The notes under the pieces are model-generated. The model ran no database searches. It was not told the origin of the DNA and was given only the letters and a program-made list of their open reading frames with translations. Of a stretch of 42,440 nucleotides of DNA, positions 25,515 to 34,888 are shown piece by piece (the first letter of the stretch is position 1; each line of letters begins with the position of its first letter). The translations under genes and the position numbers were made by a program. The DNA is from a bacterium (GTDB lineage: Bacteria; Electryoneota; RPQS01), in assembly GCA_018814465.1 (NCBI GenBank), contig JAHIZR010000245.1, forward strand, positions 1 to 42,440, written 5' to 3'.

Positions 25515-26977
25515 GTGTAGTTTGGTGCCTCTTGTATGATCGAGACATCGTGCGGATGGCTTTCAATGTAGCCAGCGGAAGATGCCTGAATCAGTTTCGT
25601 TTTCTGCTGCATCTCGAGAATAGTACTGGCTCCGCAATAGCCCATTGATGCCCTGATTCCGCCCACTAACTGATAAACAGTATCGGCTAACTTTCCTTTA
25701 TACGGAACCTTTCCTTCAATTCCCTCGGGGACGTACTTGCTGCTCGCTTCAACTGCTGATTGGAAGTAGCGGTCCGCGGCTCCCTGTTTCATCGCGCCGA
25801 TTGAGCCCATCCCTCGATAAAGCTTATAGCTGCGGCCCTCCACCAGAATCATCTCGCCCGGGCTTTCATCAGTACCGGCAAACAGGCTGCCGATCATGAC
25901 CGAAGAAGCCCCGGTTGCAATCGCTTTCGCGATATCTCCTGAATAACGGATCCCCCCGTCAGCGATGACCGGAATATCCTGCTTGAGCATTTGTTCGACA
26001 ACATTCATTACAGCTGTGATCTGAGGCACTCCGACACCAGCCACAATTCTCGTCGTGCAGATCGATCCCGGTCCGACTCCCACTTTGACCCCCTTGGCTC
26101 CCGCATCCGCAAGCGCTTGCGCTCCCTCCGCAGTGACGATATTCCCCGCGATGATATCTACATTGAGTTTTGAGCTCAGCTTTCGTACCGTATCAATTAC
26201 ATTTTTTGAATGCCCGTGCGCGGAATCCACTACCAATACATCCACTCCGGCTGCAACCAATGCTACCGCTCGATCAAGGCTTTCTCGTCCGACTCCTACC
26301 GCTGCGCCGACTCTTAATCTGCCATCAGGATCTTTGCAGGCGTTGGGGAATTGGGAACGCTTCTGGATATCTTTCACTGTTACCAAACCGCGCAACGCGC
26401 CGCTTTCATTCACGAGCAGCAGTTTCTCGATTCGATGCTTTTGCAGGATTCTTTCCGCGTCTTTTAGATCAAGATCGATGGGAGCGGTCACTAATCGTTC
26501 TCGCGGAGTCATCATATCGGAAACCGGCAGGCTCATGTCTTTCTCGAATCGAATATCACGGTTTGTCAGAATCCCGACCAGCATTTCACCGTCCACGATC
26601 GGAATACCGGAGATGCCCTGCCTTCTCATAAGATCAAGCGCATCCGCCAGCCTGGCATTCGAACCCAGCGTATGAGGATTCAGGATTTTGGCAGACTCGC
26701 TGCGCTTGACTCTGTCGACTTCCGCTGCCTGCTTTTCTATGCTCATGCTTTTGTGGATGATTCCGATTCCGCCTTCTCGCGCCAGCGCTATACAGAATTT
26801 GGATTCGCCAATTGTATCCATTGCCGCGGAAACCAGCGGAATATTAATCGGAATATTTTGGCTAAGGCGGGATTGAAGGCTTACATCCGAGGGAAGGACC
26901 TTCGAATCGGCCGGAATCAGCAGGACATCGTCAAATGTCAAACCGACTCCCACGATTTTCTCAGTAATGAATGACAT
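25502..26977 (-). CDS. guaB: Inosine-5'-monophosphate dehydrogenase
   Basis: GuaB oxidises IMP to XMP with NAD, the rate-setting step to GMP. The conserved protein begins MSFITEKIVGVGLTFDDVLL at ATG 26977. Fourteen residues from an earlier start lie across the neighbouring gene's stop and are not family-like. It is 491 residues long with two CBS domains (about 98-210), active-site Cys307 in GPGSICTTRIVAG, the phosphate site IADGGIRYSGD, and the YRGMGSIGAM flap. The stop codon lies in a hairpin loop. It converges on rpsT and is the last gene of the long trpS-to-guaB stretch. Confidence 0.97.
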   Translation of the reverse strand: MSFITEKIVGVGLTFDDVLLIPADSKVLPSDVSLQSRLSQNIPINIPLVSAAMDTIGESKFCIALAREGGIGIIHKSMSIEKQAAEVDRVKRSESAKILNPHTLGSNARLADALDLMRRQGISGIPIVDGEMLVGILTNRDIRFEKDMSLPVSDMMTPRERLVTAPIDLDLKDAERILQKHRIEKLLLVNESGALRGLVTVKDIQKRSQFPNACKDPDGRLRVGAAVGVGRESLDRAVALVAAGVDVLVVDSAHGHSKNVIDTVRKLSSKLNVDIIAGNIVTAEGAQALADAGAKGVKVGVGPGSICTTRIVAGVGVPQITAVMNVVEQMLKQDIPVIADGGIRYSGDIAKAIATGASSVMIGSLFAGTDESPGEMILVEGRSYKLYRGMGSIGAMKQGAADRYFQSAVEASSKYVPEGIEGKVPYKGKLADTVYQLVGGIRASMGYCGASTILEMQQKTKLIQASSAGYIESHPHDVSIIQEAPNYTRPR

Positions 26978-26988
26978 GTTTTGAGGTG

Positions 26989-29568
26989 TTATGATAGTGG
27001 ATATACATGCAGCATCCACTGCCAGTACATTGAAAAATACAGCCAGTGGTCAACAGCGAAATATAGACCGGAGAAGATGAGTCCGGTCAAGAGCACAAAA
27101 AGCAAGGTTACTCTTAAGAATGATGTTTGAAAACCGTTCTGCAGTGCTGAAATCAGCCTGATTAAGCTCCAGATAAATCCTAAACCGCAGAGGACTAACG
27201 AAGGAAAGATCAATACCTGGAAGTCAAGCAGGCGGTATAATACGGCGCAGATCGGCAGCAGAAACAGCAGCGGTGTAAACGACCAGTTTGCATAGTTCCA
27301 AAGCTGTCCCATGCTTACTCGCGGCCGAAAAAGATTCGAGATGAGTTTCAGATAGAGAATGTGAAGCAGTTTGCAAAAGAGTACCAAACTAAAAACAATC
27401 AACATTGCCTGTCCGGGAGACCACAACAATGATGCTACAGTTGCCTTTGCACTCGAATTTAGCCCGATGAAAGTCAGGAAATAATCGAGTCGAATACTTT
27501 CCCGCATCCAGTATAAGACAGAAACAAGAAATCCGGCAACCGCCGCTGAATTCAGAATCCAGAGCAGCAGCGTATGAGAAGAAGGAAGGTATCTTCGGTA
27601 TCGAATATCCGAAAAAAAACCGTGCGAATGCCGAAAGACCCGTCGCAGATTCTGGCGGAACACATTATTACCGCGCATCGAGATAGATAGAATCAACATC
27701 GCGGCTAAGGCGGAAGCCGGAAAGACAATTGGATTCCCTCCTTCACTATCCGGTTTGCTGATTAAGCCTGAATTCCCTTCAGCATCGAGCAGGCTGCTGA
27801 TCTCCGCATCCGAATGCTTCTTCCGCCGGGCAGCAGTCATCAGCCCGAATGAATACCGATTCGGGAGTCCGGCTTCATTCTGAATAATTAATGGACTTGC
27901 CCCGATATAATCCGCGAAACAGTGAACAGCGATACCGATTGAATGACTCCGGGAAAAAGCCTTCTGAATCTGATACTTAAGCGCCGCCGATTGCGCGGAT
28001 ATCCGATTGGAATCCGCTTGAATCGATTTTCCCGACAACCAGCCGAGATTTGAATAGACCATCGGAAGGCTGGATTCCGTGCCGATTTCGGGCAAAGTTA
28101 CTGAGTAGGGTTCACGCGCAATCATGAGAAAATCCGCGCTCGTGCCTTCGGGAAACCTGCCCGTTGATTCGATAAAGCACGGAAGCTCTGTCAGAGCCCG
28201 CGTTTCCGCTGTTAGTGCGTTCACAATTGAGTCCGCGGTCGCATCGGAAAACTCAAGCATTGAGCCGGTACAGACTGCCAACAAACTCGGATGAGATCGT
28301 GAATAGCGGATAACCTGCATCAGCGGACCTGATCGAATTGCGTCAATATAATCATTCAGGATGATTTGACTTGGAAGCCTGTTCAGACCGATATCCGCCA
28401 ATATCCAGATTCCGAGAGAATCGGCTAAGCCCATCAGCATTTCCGGCGGCGCGGAACCATATAGTCTTACAGCGTTGAAACCAAGTGCCTTTATCTGAAG
28501 CAAATCTGACCGAAGCAGCGAAGCTGCAACCGGCAGTCCGGCAGGATCCTGAAAAACATAATCGACCGCCTTCAGCTTGAAAACCGAATCTCCGCAGACG
28601 AATCCCTGCTTATCCACGCCTCTCTGCGCGAAGGATACCCCTTCGCTCCACCTGCTTAACGTATCCTTCTGATGCAGCATGAACAAGTCGAGATTATATA
28701 TGTACGGTCGATCGGGACTCCAAAGCAGCGGAGAGAACGAAGTAAATCGCAGCGGATGACTTTGCGAACTGCTGTAGTAATCTGACAGATTCATCGAAGC
28801 CGAGGCTGCGATTGACCGCGACGAATCGCTAAGCACGGCGTGAACTGATATGTCCTGTGTTTTGAGTCCCGCAACAGCCGAATCTTGCCTTGAAACGCGA
28901 TTTCTCATCACCTGCGCAGCAATCCGTAAATCTGCCATTGGGCCCGAATTCACTGAGTCACTATAAATCTCATAGCGATAAGTCATCCCGGCGAAAGACC
29001 ACCCATGACGTCCTATCAGGTAAAGCTTTGACAGAATTCCGGCATATCCTGAAGGCTGAAACAGTTCCGGCTGCAGAGGAACGGAGCTTGAACGATTCAA
29101 ATCATTCTGCACAAGCACGGATACTTCGTTCGCGCTTCCATATGTCAGGTACTCCGGTCGAATCGGCACACGCAGCGCTGCAAAATCGCCGCGACCGGCG
29201 TGCAGAAGATTTCCATTCACTGAAACATCGACTCGATAGCGGTAAACAGGAATCAGCAATTCCCAATCGTATTCTGCAAACGAATCGGGAAAGACAACCG
29301 TCCGAACAAATTCCACCGCTTTTTCCGATTCTGGAAATGAACTGGGAATCCAACCCTGTCTGAATTCACTTCCTCCGGTCCGATAATTCCAAGCGCCGCT
29401 TATATCCATAACAATACAGCCGGCATCTTCAAGCTTCCGAGGGATTCGATCAGCTTCATCCACAGGCAGTTTTGAGAGCATCAAACCCTCGGCAGGCAGA
29501 CAGAATTGTGCCAGCGCGAGGGTTAGGCTAATTGTTAGTATCAGGCGGGTATGCAAACCCGAACGCAT
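26989..29568 (-). CDS. GH2-like (probable pseudoenzyme) fused to a multipass membrane domain
   Basis: This 859-residue protein has a signal sequence (about 1-28), a GH2-type jelly-roll domain (about 50-190), an Ig-like domain (about 205-310, ending LLWSPDRPYIYNLDL), and a TIM-barrel-like region (about 325-590) with GFNAVRLYGS and LADSLGIWILADIG as in beta-galactosidases. About six hydrophobic helices fill the C-terminal 250 residues (around 612, 664, 717, 764, 787 and 818). By eye, the acid/base Glu of the usual G-N-E falls at Met437 (HPSLLAVCTGSM) and the nucleophile Glu of the usual S-E-x-G is Asn507 (VYSNLGW). Hydrolase activity is therefore doubtful; glycan binding or envelope sensing is speculation. 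It lies between a peptidase gene and guaB, 19 bases from the former. Confidence 0.75.
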   Translation of the reverse strand: MRSGLHTRLILTISLTLALAQFCLPAEGLMLSKLPVDEADRIPRKLEDAGCIVMDISGAWNYRTGGSEFRQGWIPSSFPESEKAVEFVRTVVFPDSFAEYDWELLIPVYRYRVDVSVNGNLLHAGRGDFAALRVPIRPEYLTYGSANEVSVLVQNDLNRSSSVPLQPELFQPSGYAGILSKLYLIGRHGWSFAGMTYRYEIYSDSVNSGPMADLRIAAQVMRNRVSRQDSAVAGLKTQDISVHAVLSDSSRSIAASASMNLSDYYSSSQSHPLRFTSFSPLLWSPDRPYIYNLDLFMLHQKDTLSRWSEGVSFAQRGVDKQGFVCGDSVFKLKAVDYVFQDPAGLPVAASLLRSDLLQIKALGFNAVRLYGSAPPEMLMGLADSLGIWILADIGLNRLPSQIILNDYIDAIRSGPLMQVIRYSRSHPSLLAVCTGSMLEFSDATADSIVNALTAETRALTELPCFIESTGRFPEGTSADFLMIAREPYSVTLPEIGTESSLPMVYSNLGWLSGKSIQADSNRISAQSAALKYQIQKAFSRSHSIGIAVHCFADYIGASPLIIQNEAGLPNRYSFGLMTAARRKKHSDAEISSLLDAEGNSGLISKPDSEGGNPIVFPASALAAMLILSISMRGNNVFRQNLRRVFRHSHGFFSDIRYRRYLPSSHTLLLWILNSAAVAGFLVSVLYWMRESIRLDYFLTFIGLNSSAKATVASLLWSPGQAMLIVFSLVLFCKLLHILYLKLISNLFRPRVSMGQLWNYANWSFTPLLFLLPICAVLYRLLDFQVLIFPSLVLCGLGFIWSLIRLISALQNGFQTSFLRVTLLFVLLTGLIFSGLYFAVDHWLYFSMYWQWMLHVYPLS

Positions 29569-29587
29569 CAGGAAAGTACCTTTATAA

Positions 29588-30751
29588 TCATTTTGCGTGT
29601 TCGTGGTTTTTTACGACAATCCCAAGGCAAAGCCTGGTCGACATCTCGATGTCCGCAATCGAGGCATGTTCACTGGTCGTGTGCTCTTCCCGCATCCCGC
29701 AGCCCAAGATCACCGAAGGCAGTCCCTTTTCATTATAGACGCTGGCATTGGTTCCGCCGCCGATTGAAAGCGGCTTCATCTCCATTCCATTGAGCTTTCC
29801 GCTTTCAACCGCTAACGTATAAGGCAAGCTGTCGAAGGGTACATCCATCGCAGTGAATTCCTTCTCCACCTGCTGATGGAATACGGGCCTTTTGACTACT
29901 CCGCCGATCTCCTTTGTATAATGCTTCACCGCCTCCTCGAATGCCTTGGCCATTGCATCCGTCTGAGCCTTCAGTTTTTCTTCGGAATGGCTTCTGCATT
30001 CCGCATTCGCCTTAAGATTCGGAGTCACAATATTCGTTGCCGTCCCGGCTTCCACCTTCCCGATATTCGCGGTCGTTTCCTCATCAATCCTGCCCAGCTT
30101 CATTCGCGAAACAGCATGTGCGAATACCTCGATTGCGGAAATCCCTTTCTCTGGCGCCATTCCCGCGTGCGCGGCAATCCCTTCCAGCGTATAAACCATG
30201 CGGTTCGCGCTGGGAGACTTATAGATGATTGTATCGATGTCTTCACCATCAAGCACAATCGCGAACGCGGCATCGATAGAGTTCATATCCACCTGATTGC
30301 AGCCAAGCAGGCCGATTTCTTCCGCGACATCGAAAACGACCTCGATGGGACCATGCGGGATATCGCTTTCATGAAGACAGCGCAGCAGTTCTATAATAAC
30401 GGTAACACCGGCCTTGTCATCCGCTCCCAGCACCGTAGTTCCGTCCGTACGGACTATTCCATCTTTCAAAGTCGGATTCACTCCGATCCCCGGCATAACC
30501 GTATCCATGTGTGCTGAAAACAGGATGGCAGGCGCTTTCGAATTGCGCGCAGGCATTCGCACATGAAGGTTTCCGCAATTCCCCCCAATCTTCTCGCCGG
30601 CATCATCCATCCATACCTTTACTTTCAACTCGGACAATGCTTTCTTCAAATAAGCCGCCACATCGGCTTCCTGCTTTGAGGGGCTGTCGATCTTGACAAG
30701 GTCCAGAAAGGTGCTGATAATTCGATCGGTGTTCGGCTGCGGTAGATTCAT
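29588..30751 (-). CDS. M20 family metallopeptidase, peptidase T-like
   Basis: This is a two-zinc aminopeptidase-like enzyme of the PepT-like branch of the M20 family, presumably cytosolic and acting on small peptides. Metal ligands and catalytic residues are visible: His81 in FSAHMDTV with Asp83, Asp111 in LGADDKAGV, the Glu144-Glu145 pair in AEEIGLLG, Asp168 in VLDGED, and a C-terminal His in EEHTTSEHAS. A lid domain (about 185-290) interrupts the catalytic domain. The length of 387 suits PepT-like proteins and is a little short for classical PepT (about 410). The ATG overlaps the mtaB stop by 4 bp. Confidence 0.9.
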   Translation of the reverse strand: MNLPQPNTDRIISTFLDLVKIDSPSKQEADVAAYLKKALSELKVKVWMDDAGEKIGGNCGNLHVRMPARNSKAPAILFSAHMDTVMPGIGVNPTLKDGIVRTDGTTVLGADDKAGVTVIIELLRCLHESDIPHGPIEVVFDVAEEIGLLGCNQVDMNSIDAAFAIVLDGEDIDTIIYKSPSANRMVYTLEGIAAHAGMAPEKGISAIEVFAHAVSRMKLGRIDEETTANIGKVEAGTATNIVTPNLKANAECRSHSEEKLKAQTDAMAKAFEEAVKHYTKEIGGVVKRPVFHQQVEKEFTAMDVPFDSLPYTLAVESGKLNGMEMKPLSIGGGTNASVYNEKGLPSVILGCGMREEHTTSEHASIADIEMSTRLCLGIVVKNHEHAK

Positions 30752-32046
30752 GGTTCCTCTCTTTCGTGTAAAGCGCCTTCGACGCCATCTGTGGAAAGCT
30801 TTTCGATCTTGACTTCAACATGCTTCCCGATTAGCCCGGGAGATGGCACGATATAGACATCAAGATAATTGTCTGCGTGTCCGGCAAGCAAGCCGTTCAC
30901 ATAACGATTCTCGAATAGTACTCGGCAAGATTTGCCAAGATGCCGCTCGTAAAACCGCTTTCTTAATTCGGCATCGAGCGCGGCGAGTTGCTTGACTCTG
31001 TTCTGCTTTAACCCGGATTCTATAAAGCCGGGGAGTTTCGTGGCTGCGGTTCCCGGCCTTGAGCTGAAAGGAAACACATGCAAATATGAAATCCGCGAGT
31101 CGTACAGAAAAGCGCGCGTATTCTCGAATTGCTCGTCTGTCTCGCCGGGAAAACCAACGATAATATCGGAACCGAATCCCCAGTCTTCACGAAGCCTGAA
31201 AGCACTGTCAAGAATCTCCCGGATATCGGCAACGCGATACCGGCGATTCATTCTTCTGAGAACACTGTCATCGCAACTCTGCAAAGGAATATGAAGATGA
31301 GGACAGATCCTTTCCGAGTCGGCAATTACTCGAAGGAAATCCGCGGTGACCGCCCACGGTTCAACGCTGCCTAATCGTATTCGATGTGACCCTGGAATCT
31401 TATCGAGCGCTACGAGCAGCCGCGTGAGACCGTCGCTCATCTCAAAATCGAATCCATAGGTGCCAAGCGCGCAGCCCGTCAAAACGATCTCTTTAAAACC
31501 TTTGTCGATCAGATAGCTTGCATGGTCGACAGCTTCTGAGATCGGCTGACTTCGCCCTCTCCCCCTCAGTTTCGGTACGATACAGTATGTGCAGAACTGA
31601 GAACAGCCATCCTGCACTTTCAGAAAGCTTCGCGTACGGCCCAGCAGTCCGTCTAGCCGCACTTGATCCGTCCATTTGACCGATTGGGAAACACCGCCGA
31701 CTTCAATAACAGGAGTCTTAGACTCAGCGTATCGCTTAATTATCTCAAGAATATGTTCCTTTTCGGCATTCCCCACAATCCCGATAACTCCGGGAAAACC
31801 GGACAGAGTTTCCGGCGTTCGCTCGGCCGTACAGCCAATGACAAGTATCTTCGCTTTCGGATTTTTCCGATAGACGGAGCGCAAAGTATTTCGTACTTTG
31901 CGCTCAGCTGTTGTGGTCACAGAACAAGTATTAACGATGCAGAGATCGGCGTCAGAAGCATTCTCAACAGTCTCGCAGCCTGCTGCACGAAACTGAGCCA
32001 AAACCATTTCGCTGTCATATTGGTTCAGTTTGCATCCCAGCGTCAT
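30748..32046 (-). CDS. mtaB: tRNA t6A37 methylthiotransferase MtaB
   Basis: MtaB adds a methylthio group to t6A at tRNA position 37 with two iron-sulfur clusters. Numbered from ATG 32046, the first cluster's cysteines are C5 (TLGCKLNQY), C41 (NTCSVT) and C72 (GCTAERTP). The radical-SAM cysteines are C148, C152 and C155 (CSQFCTYC). A TRAM-like domain closes the protein. The LGCK(V/L)NQY form is typical of MtaB rather than MiaB. The start is uncertain: ATG 32046 cuts into the first strand (RVAV), and no other ATG, GTG or TTG lies between it and the rpsA stop. An in-frame CTG at 32064 would restore the strand, with AAAGGA 12 bases upstream of it. Confidence 0.92.
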   Translation of the reverse strand: MTLGCKLNQYDSEMVLAQFRAAGCETVENASDADLCIVNTCSVTTTAERKVRNTLRSVYRKNPKAKILVIGCTAERTPETLSGFPGVIGIVGNAEKEHILEIIKRYAESKTPVIEVGGVSQSVKWTDQVRLDGLLGRTRSFLKVQDGCSQFCTYCIVPKLRGRGRSQPISEAVDHASYLIDKGFKEIVLTGCALGTYGFDFEMSDGLTRLLVALDKIPGSHRIRLGSVEPWAVTADFLRVIADSERICPHLHIPLQSCDDSVLRRMNRRYRVADIREILDSAFRLREDWGFGSDIIVGFPGETDEQFENTRAFLYDSRISYLHVFPFSSRPGTAATKLPGFIESGLKQNRVKQLAALDAELRKRFYERHLGKSCRVLFENRYVNGLLAGHADNYLDVYIVPSPGLIGKHVEVKIEKLSTDGVEGALHEREEP

Positions 32047-32149
32047 GACTGCAACGCGTTTCAGCTGTGCATCACATCCTTTGGAAGGCGATGTTTTTTC
32101 GATGACGCCCGGAAATAGTCCGCTGCTGTTTGTCTCGCGGTTCAGTTTC

Positions 32150-34123
32150 TTACTTATCCTCTGATTCTTCCTCTGATGACGAATCTTCAGTGGATTCTGA
32201 TTCAGGCGCTTCAGTCCCAACATCTTCGACGGACTTCGACGCGACACCATGAGTTTCTGAAGCCGCAGCGGAATCTGTTTCACCCGCAGCATTATCGGCT
32301 GCTGCCGGCTCTGACGATTCGCCTGTAGTCGATTCCACTGATGATTCATCTGAAACATCGCTGCCGACAACATACTGCTTCATAGTTTCTTCGTCAACGC
32401 CTTCCTCATCGGTCTCTTCACCTTCAGGTGCCAAAGCCGCCAAAATAATCTTCTTAGCTTCTTTATTGAACTCGATGACCTCAAGATTCAATTCCATCTC
32501 GGGAGTGACGGCAGCTTTTGAACCCTTGGTGATGCGCTTCAATTGACTCGCTGGAACGAATCCTTCGACATCCTGCGGCAATTCAACCACAACACCCTTA
32601 TCCAGTACTCGAATAACCTTGCCTGTCGTTTGCTGCCCAATCGCATACAGACTCTCAAAAACATCCCATGGATTTTCCTGTGCCTGCTTTAAACCAAGAG
32701 CAATGCGCCGTTCGTTCCGGTCAAAGCCGAGAATAACCACTTCAACCTCATCCCCCTTGGTCAGGATTTCGCCGGGGTGACGAACACGTTTTGTCCATGA
32801 CAAGTCGGAGATATGTACAAGACCGTCGATGCCGTCTTCCAGTTCGATAAATGCTCCAAAGGGCACCAAATCATGAACCTTACCGGTGTGACGCGTGCCA
32901 ACGGCGTACTTGGTTTCGAGGTTCTCCCAAGGATCCGGTTCGGTTTGTTTCATGCCGAGAGAAATCTTGCGGTTTTCCTTGTCGATATTCAGCACAACGA
33001 TATCGATCTCATCACCAACCGACAATATCGCGGAAGGATGCTTGACATGCTGCGTCCAACTCATCTCTGAAATATGAACGAGACCTTCGAGACCTTTCTC
33101 GAGTTCAACAAAAGCTCCATAGCGGGCGATCGAAACAACTTTACCCTTTACACGAGCGCCTTCCGGATACTTTTCTTCGACTCCCTCCCAAGGATGGGTC
33201 TGCAGCTGCTTCATGCCAACGGAAATTCGCTGTCGTTCCTTGTCGTAATCCAGCACCTTTACAGTCAGTTTCTGGTCCAATTCGACCAACTCGGAAGGAT
33301 GCCCCACGCGACCCCATGAAAGATCGGTAATGTGAAGCAGTCCGTCCACTCCACCGAGATCAACGAAAACACCGAAGTCGGTGATGTTCTTGACGGTGCC
33401 TTCCATGACATCGTCAACCTTGAGATCTCCAAGCAGCTTTTCGCGTACTTCCTTCAAGCTCTCTTCAACGATGACCTTGCGGGAAACGACAATATTCTTG
33501 CGCGCATCATTTAGCTTCACGATGCGGAATTCCATATCCTGTCCAACCAATGCGTCGAAATCGCGAACCGGATGAACATCGATCTGAGAACCCGGAAGGA
33601 AGGCGTCGATTCCCATCAAATCGACTACAAAGCCGCCTTTGATCCGGCGTTGTATCGTGCCGGTGACTATCTCCCCGCTTTCATGCACTTCCTTGATTCG
33701 ATCCCAAGTCTTTAAGAAGTCCGCCTTGCGCTTGGACAGCGAAAGCTGACCTGAAATGTCCTCGACGCGATCCAGATATACTTCTACATCGTCACCGATT
33801 GTGAGTTCCCCGGTTTTCGGAAACTCTTCTCTCGGCACGGTGCCTTCCGACTTAAATCCGATATCAACAGAGATTTCTTTATCGTTAATGGATATTATCT
33901 TCCCCTTAACGATTTGCCCTTCCTTAAACTCCATTACGAGCTTGCTGTAAAGGTCGGCGAGATCCTGGGCTTCCTGTCCCATCTGAACCTGTTCTTCGGG
34001 CAGTTCCTCCCGCTTGATTCTGCGACCCTTGAAAAGAACATCAGGATCGTGCTTGGCAGAGGCTGGCACCGGTTGGAGGTTCACGGTCTCGGGATTTGTT
34101 TGTTGTTCAGTGTTTTCTGTCAT
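32150..34123 (-). CDS. rpsA: 30S ribosomal protein S1
   Basis: S1 binds mRNA and helps place it on the ribosome, which matters most for messages with weak ribosome sites, of which this window has several. The 657-residue protein holds six S1 (OB-fold) repeats at about 68-135, 148-217, 235-305, 322-392, 407-477 and 495-565. Repeats three to five carry the strongest motifs (FGVFVDLGGVDGLLHITDLSW and similar, about 250-270). A Glu/Ser-rich acidic tail of about 90 residues follows, longer than in E. coli S1 (557 residues in total). A good GGAG site lies 5 bases before the ATG. A hairpin precedes it in the 66-base leader. Confidence 0.96.
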   Translation of the reverse strand: MTENTEQQTNPETVNLQPVPASAKHDPDVLFKGRRIKREELPEEQVQMGQEAQDLADLYSKLVMEFKEGQIVKGKIISINDKEISVDIGFKSEGTVPREEFPKTGELTIGDDVEVYLDRVEDISGQLSLSKRKADFLKTWDRIKEVHESGEIVTGTIQRRIKGGFVVDLMGIDAFLPGSQIDVHPVRDFDALVGQDMEFRIVKLNDARKNIVVSRKVIVEESLKEVREKLLGDLKVDDVMEGTVKNITDFGVFVDLGGVDGLLHITDLSWGRVGHPSELVELDQKLTVKVLDYDKERQRISVGMKQLQTHPWEGVEEKYPEGARVKGKVVSIARYGAFVELEKGLEGLVHISEMSWTQHVKHPSAILSVGDEIDIVVLNIDKENRKISLGMKQTEPDPWENLETKYAVGTRHTGKVHDLVPFGAFIELEDGIDGLVHISDLSWTKRVRHPGEILTKGDEVEVVILGFDRNERRIALGLKQAQENPWDVFESLYAIGQQTTGKVIRVLDKGVVVELPQDVEGFVPASQLKRITKGSKAAVTPEMELNLEVIEFNKEAKKIILAALAPEGEETDEEGVDEETMKQYVVGSDVSDESSVESTTGESSEPAAADNAAGETDSAAASETHGVASKSVEDVGTEAPESESTEDSSSEEESEDK

Positions 34124-34143
34124 TTTGTCTCCAGTGTACTCTA

Positions 34144-34165
34144 CCCACCCGGAGAGTTCGGTGGG
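34144..34165 (-). promoter_or_regulatory. Hairpin in the rpsA leader
   Basis: CCCACC and GGTGGG form a 6-bp stem with a 10-base loop, about 20 bases upstream of the rpsA start codon. It is close enough to the GGAG site to affect access. S1 is known to repress its own translation in enterobacteria, so a regulatory role is conceivable, but the stem is short. No promoter is visible in the gap. Confidence 0.3.
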
Positions 34166-34189
34166 GTTTGGTTAAGTTGATTTGGTTTG

Positions 34190-34870
34190 CTATCTTAGTT
34201 TTCCGTCTTCAATAATACCACGATCGTAAATCTTCCCTTTTCGAATCACTCGATTGTCGGGTGTGGAAAGCGAAAGTTCACGAATAGATTCAAGAACCCG
34301 ATCCGCAACAGCCTGATATGCCCCTCGGCTCTCATCAAGCCCAGCCATCAATTGCTCAGCCGTAACCGCCTTGCCAAAAACAATGTCTACGGCAGGCCGT
34401 TTCGCTGTCCGCTCTTTCTCGATTGTACTGCCGTGAATATAAACCGGCAGCACCGGAGCCTTTGATTTACAGATCAGCCAACCGATGCCCAGCTTCGCCT
34501 TTAGAAAGCCATCCGCGGGAGCTCGAGTGCCTTCAGGAAAGAAGATCAAGGCCCCGTCGTCGGATAGAATCTTCAAACACGTTGACAAAGCCTTCCGGTC
34601 AAGCTGCCCCCTGCGAACCGGAAAAGCATTTAAAGACTTCAGAAATTGCGAGATTCCCGGACGCTTGAATAACTCTTCCTTCGCGAAAAAATGGACTTCC
34701 CGCGGAATTGTACCGCCCAGCAATGGTGGATCGTAATTGGAACGGTGATTCGAAGCGAAAATCACTTTCCCAGTTCGCGGGATATGCTCCATCCCCGTTG
34801 TTCTCAGTCCGACTCCTAATCGAAACGCCCAACGGGACAATCCGGAAATAATCGCATAATGAAGTCGCAT
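34190..34870 (-). CDS. plsC: 1-acyl-sn-glycerol-3-phosphate acyltransferase
   Basis: PlsC acylates lysophosphatidic acid to phosphatidic acid, the substrate of CdsA. The 226-residue protein has the catalytic HX4D motif (NHRSNYD, about residue 45), the substrate-binding FPEGTRAP motif (about 113-120) and KLGIGWLICKSKAPVLPVYI downstream. I chose ATG 34870; a TTG four codons earlier is possible. The cmk-plsC-rpsA order is widely conserved in bacteria and supports the call. It follows cmk by about 18 bases. Confidence 0.94.
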   Translation of the reverse strand: MRLHYAIISGLSRWAFRLGVGLRTTGMEHIPRTGKVIFASNHRSNYDPPLLGGTIPREVHFFAKEELFKRPGISQFLKSLNAFPVRRGQLDRKALSTCLKILSDDGALIFFPEGTRAPADGFLKAKLGIGWLICKSKAPVLPVYIHGSTIEKERTAKRPAVDIVFGKAVTAEQLMAGLDESRGAYQAVADRVLESIRELSLSTPDNRVIRKGKIYDRGIIEDGKLR

Positions 34871-34888
34871 TCCAGACTTCAATTTATT

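Noticed and set aside
26055..26675. 206-codon plus-strand frame opposite guaB
   Set aside because: Ser/Arg/Pro-rich antisense shadow of guaB with no family features.
29876..30517. 213-codon plus-strand frame opposite the M20 peptidase
   Set aside because: Antisense to a gene with intact metal ligands; the composition looks random.
32065..32373. Long N-terminal extension of mtaB reaching 32373
   Set aside because: The extra residues are the out-of-frame reading of the acidic rpsA tail, Lys/Arg/Gln-rich and unlike any MtaB N-terminus.
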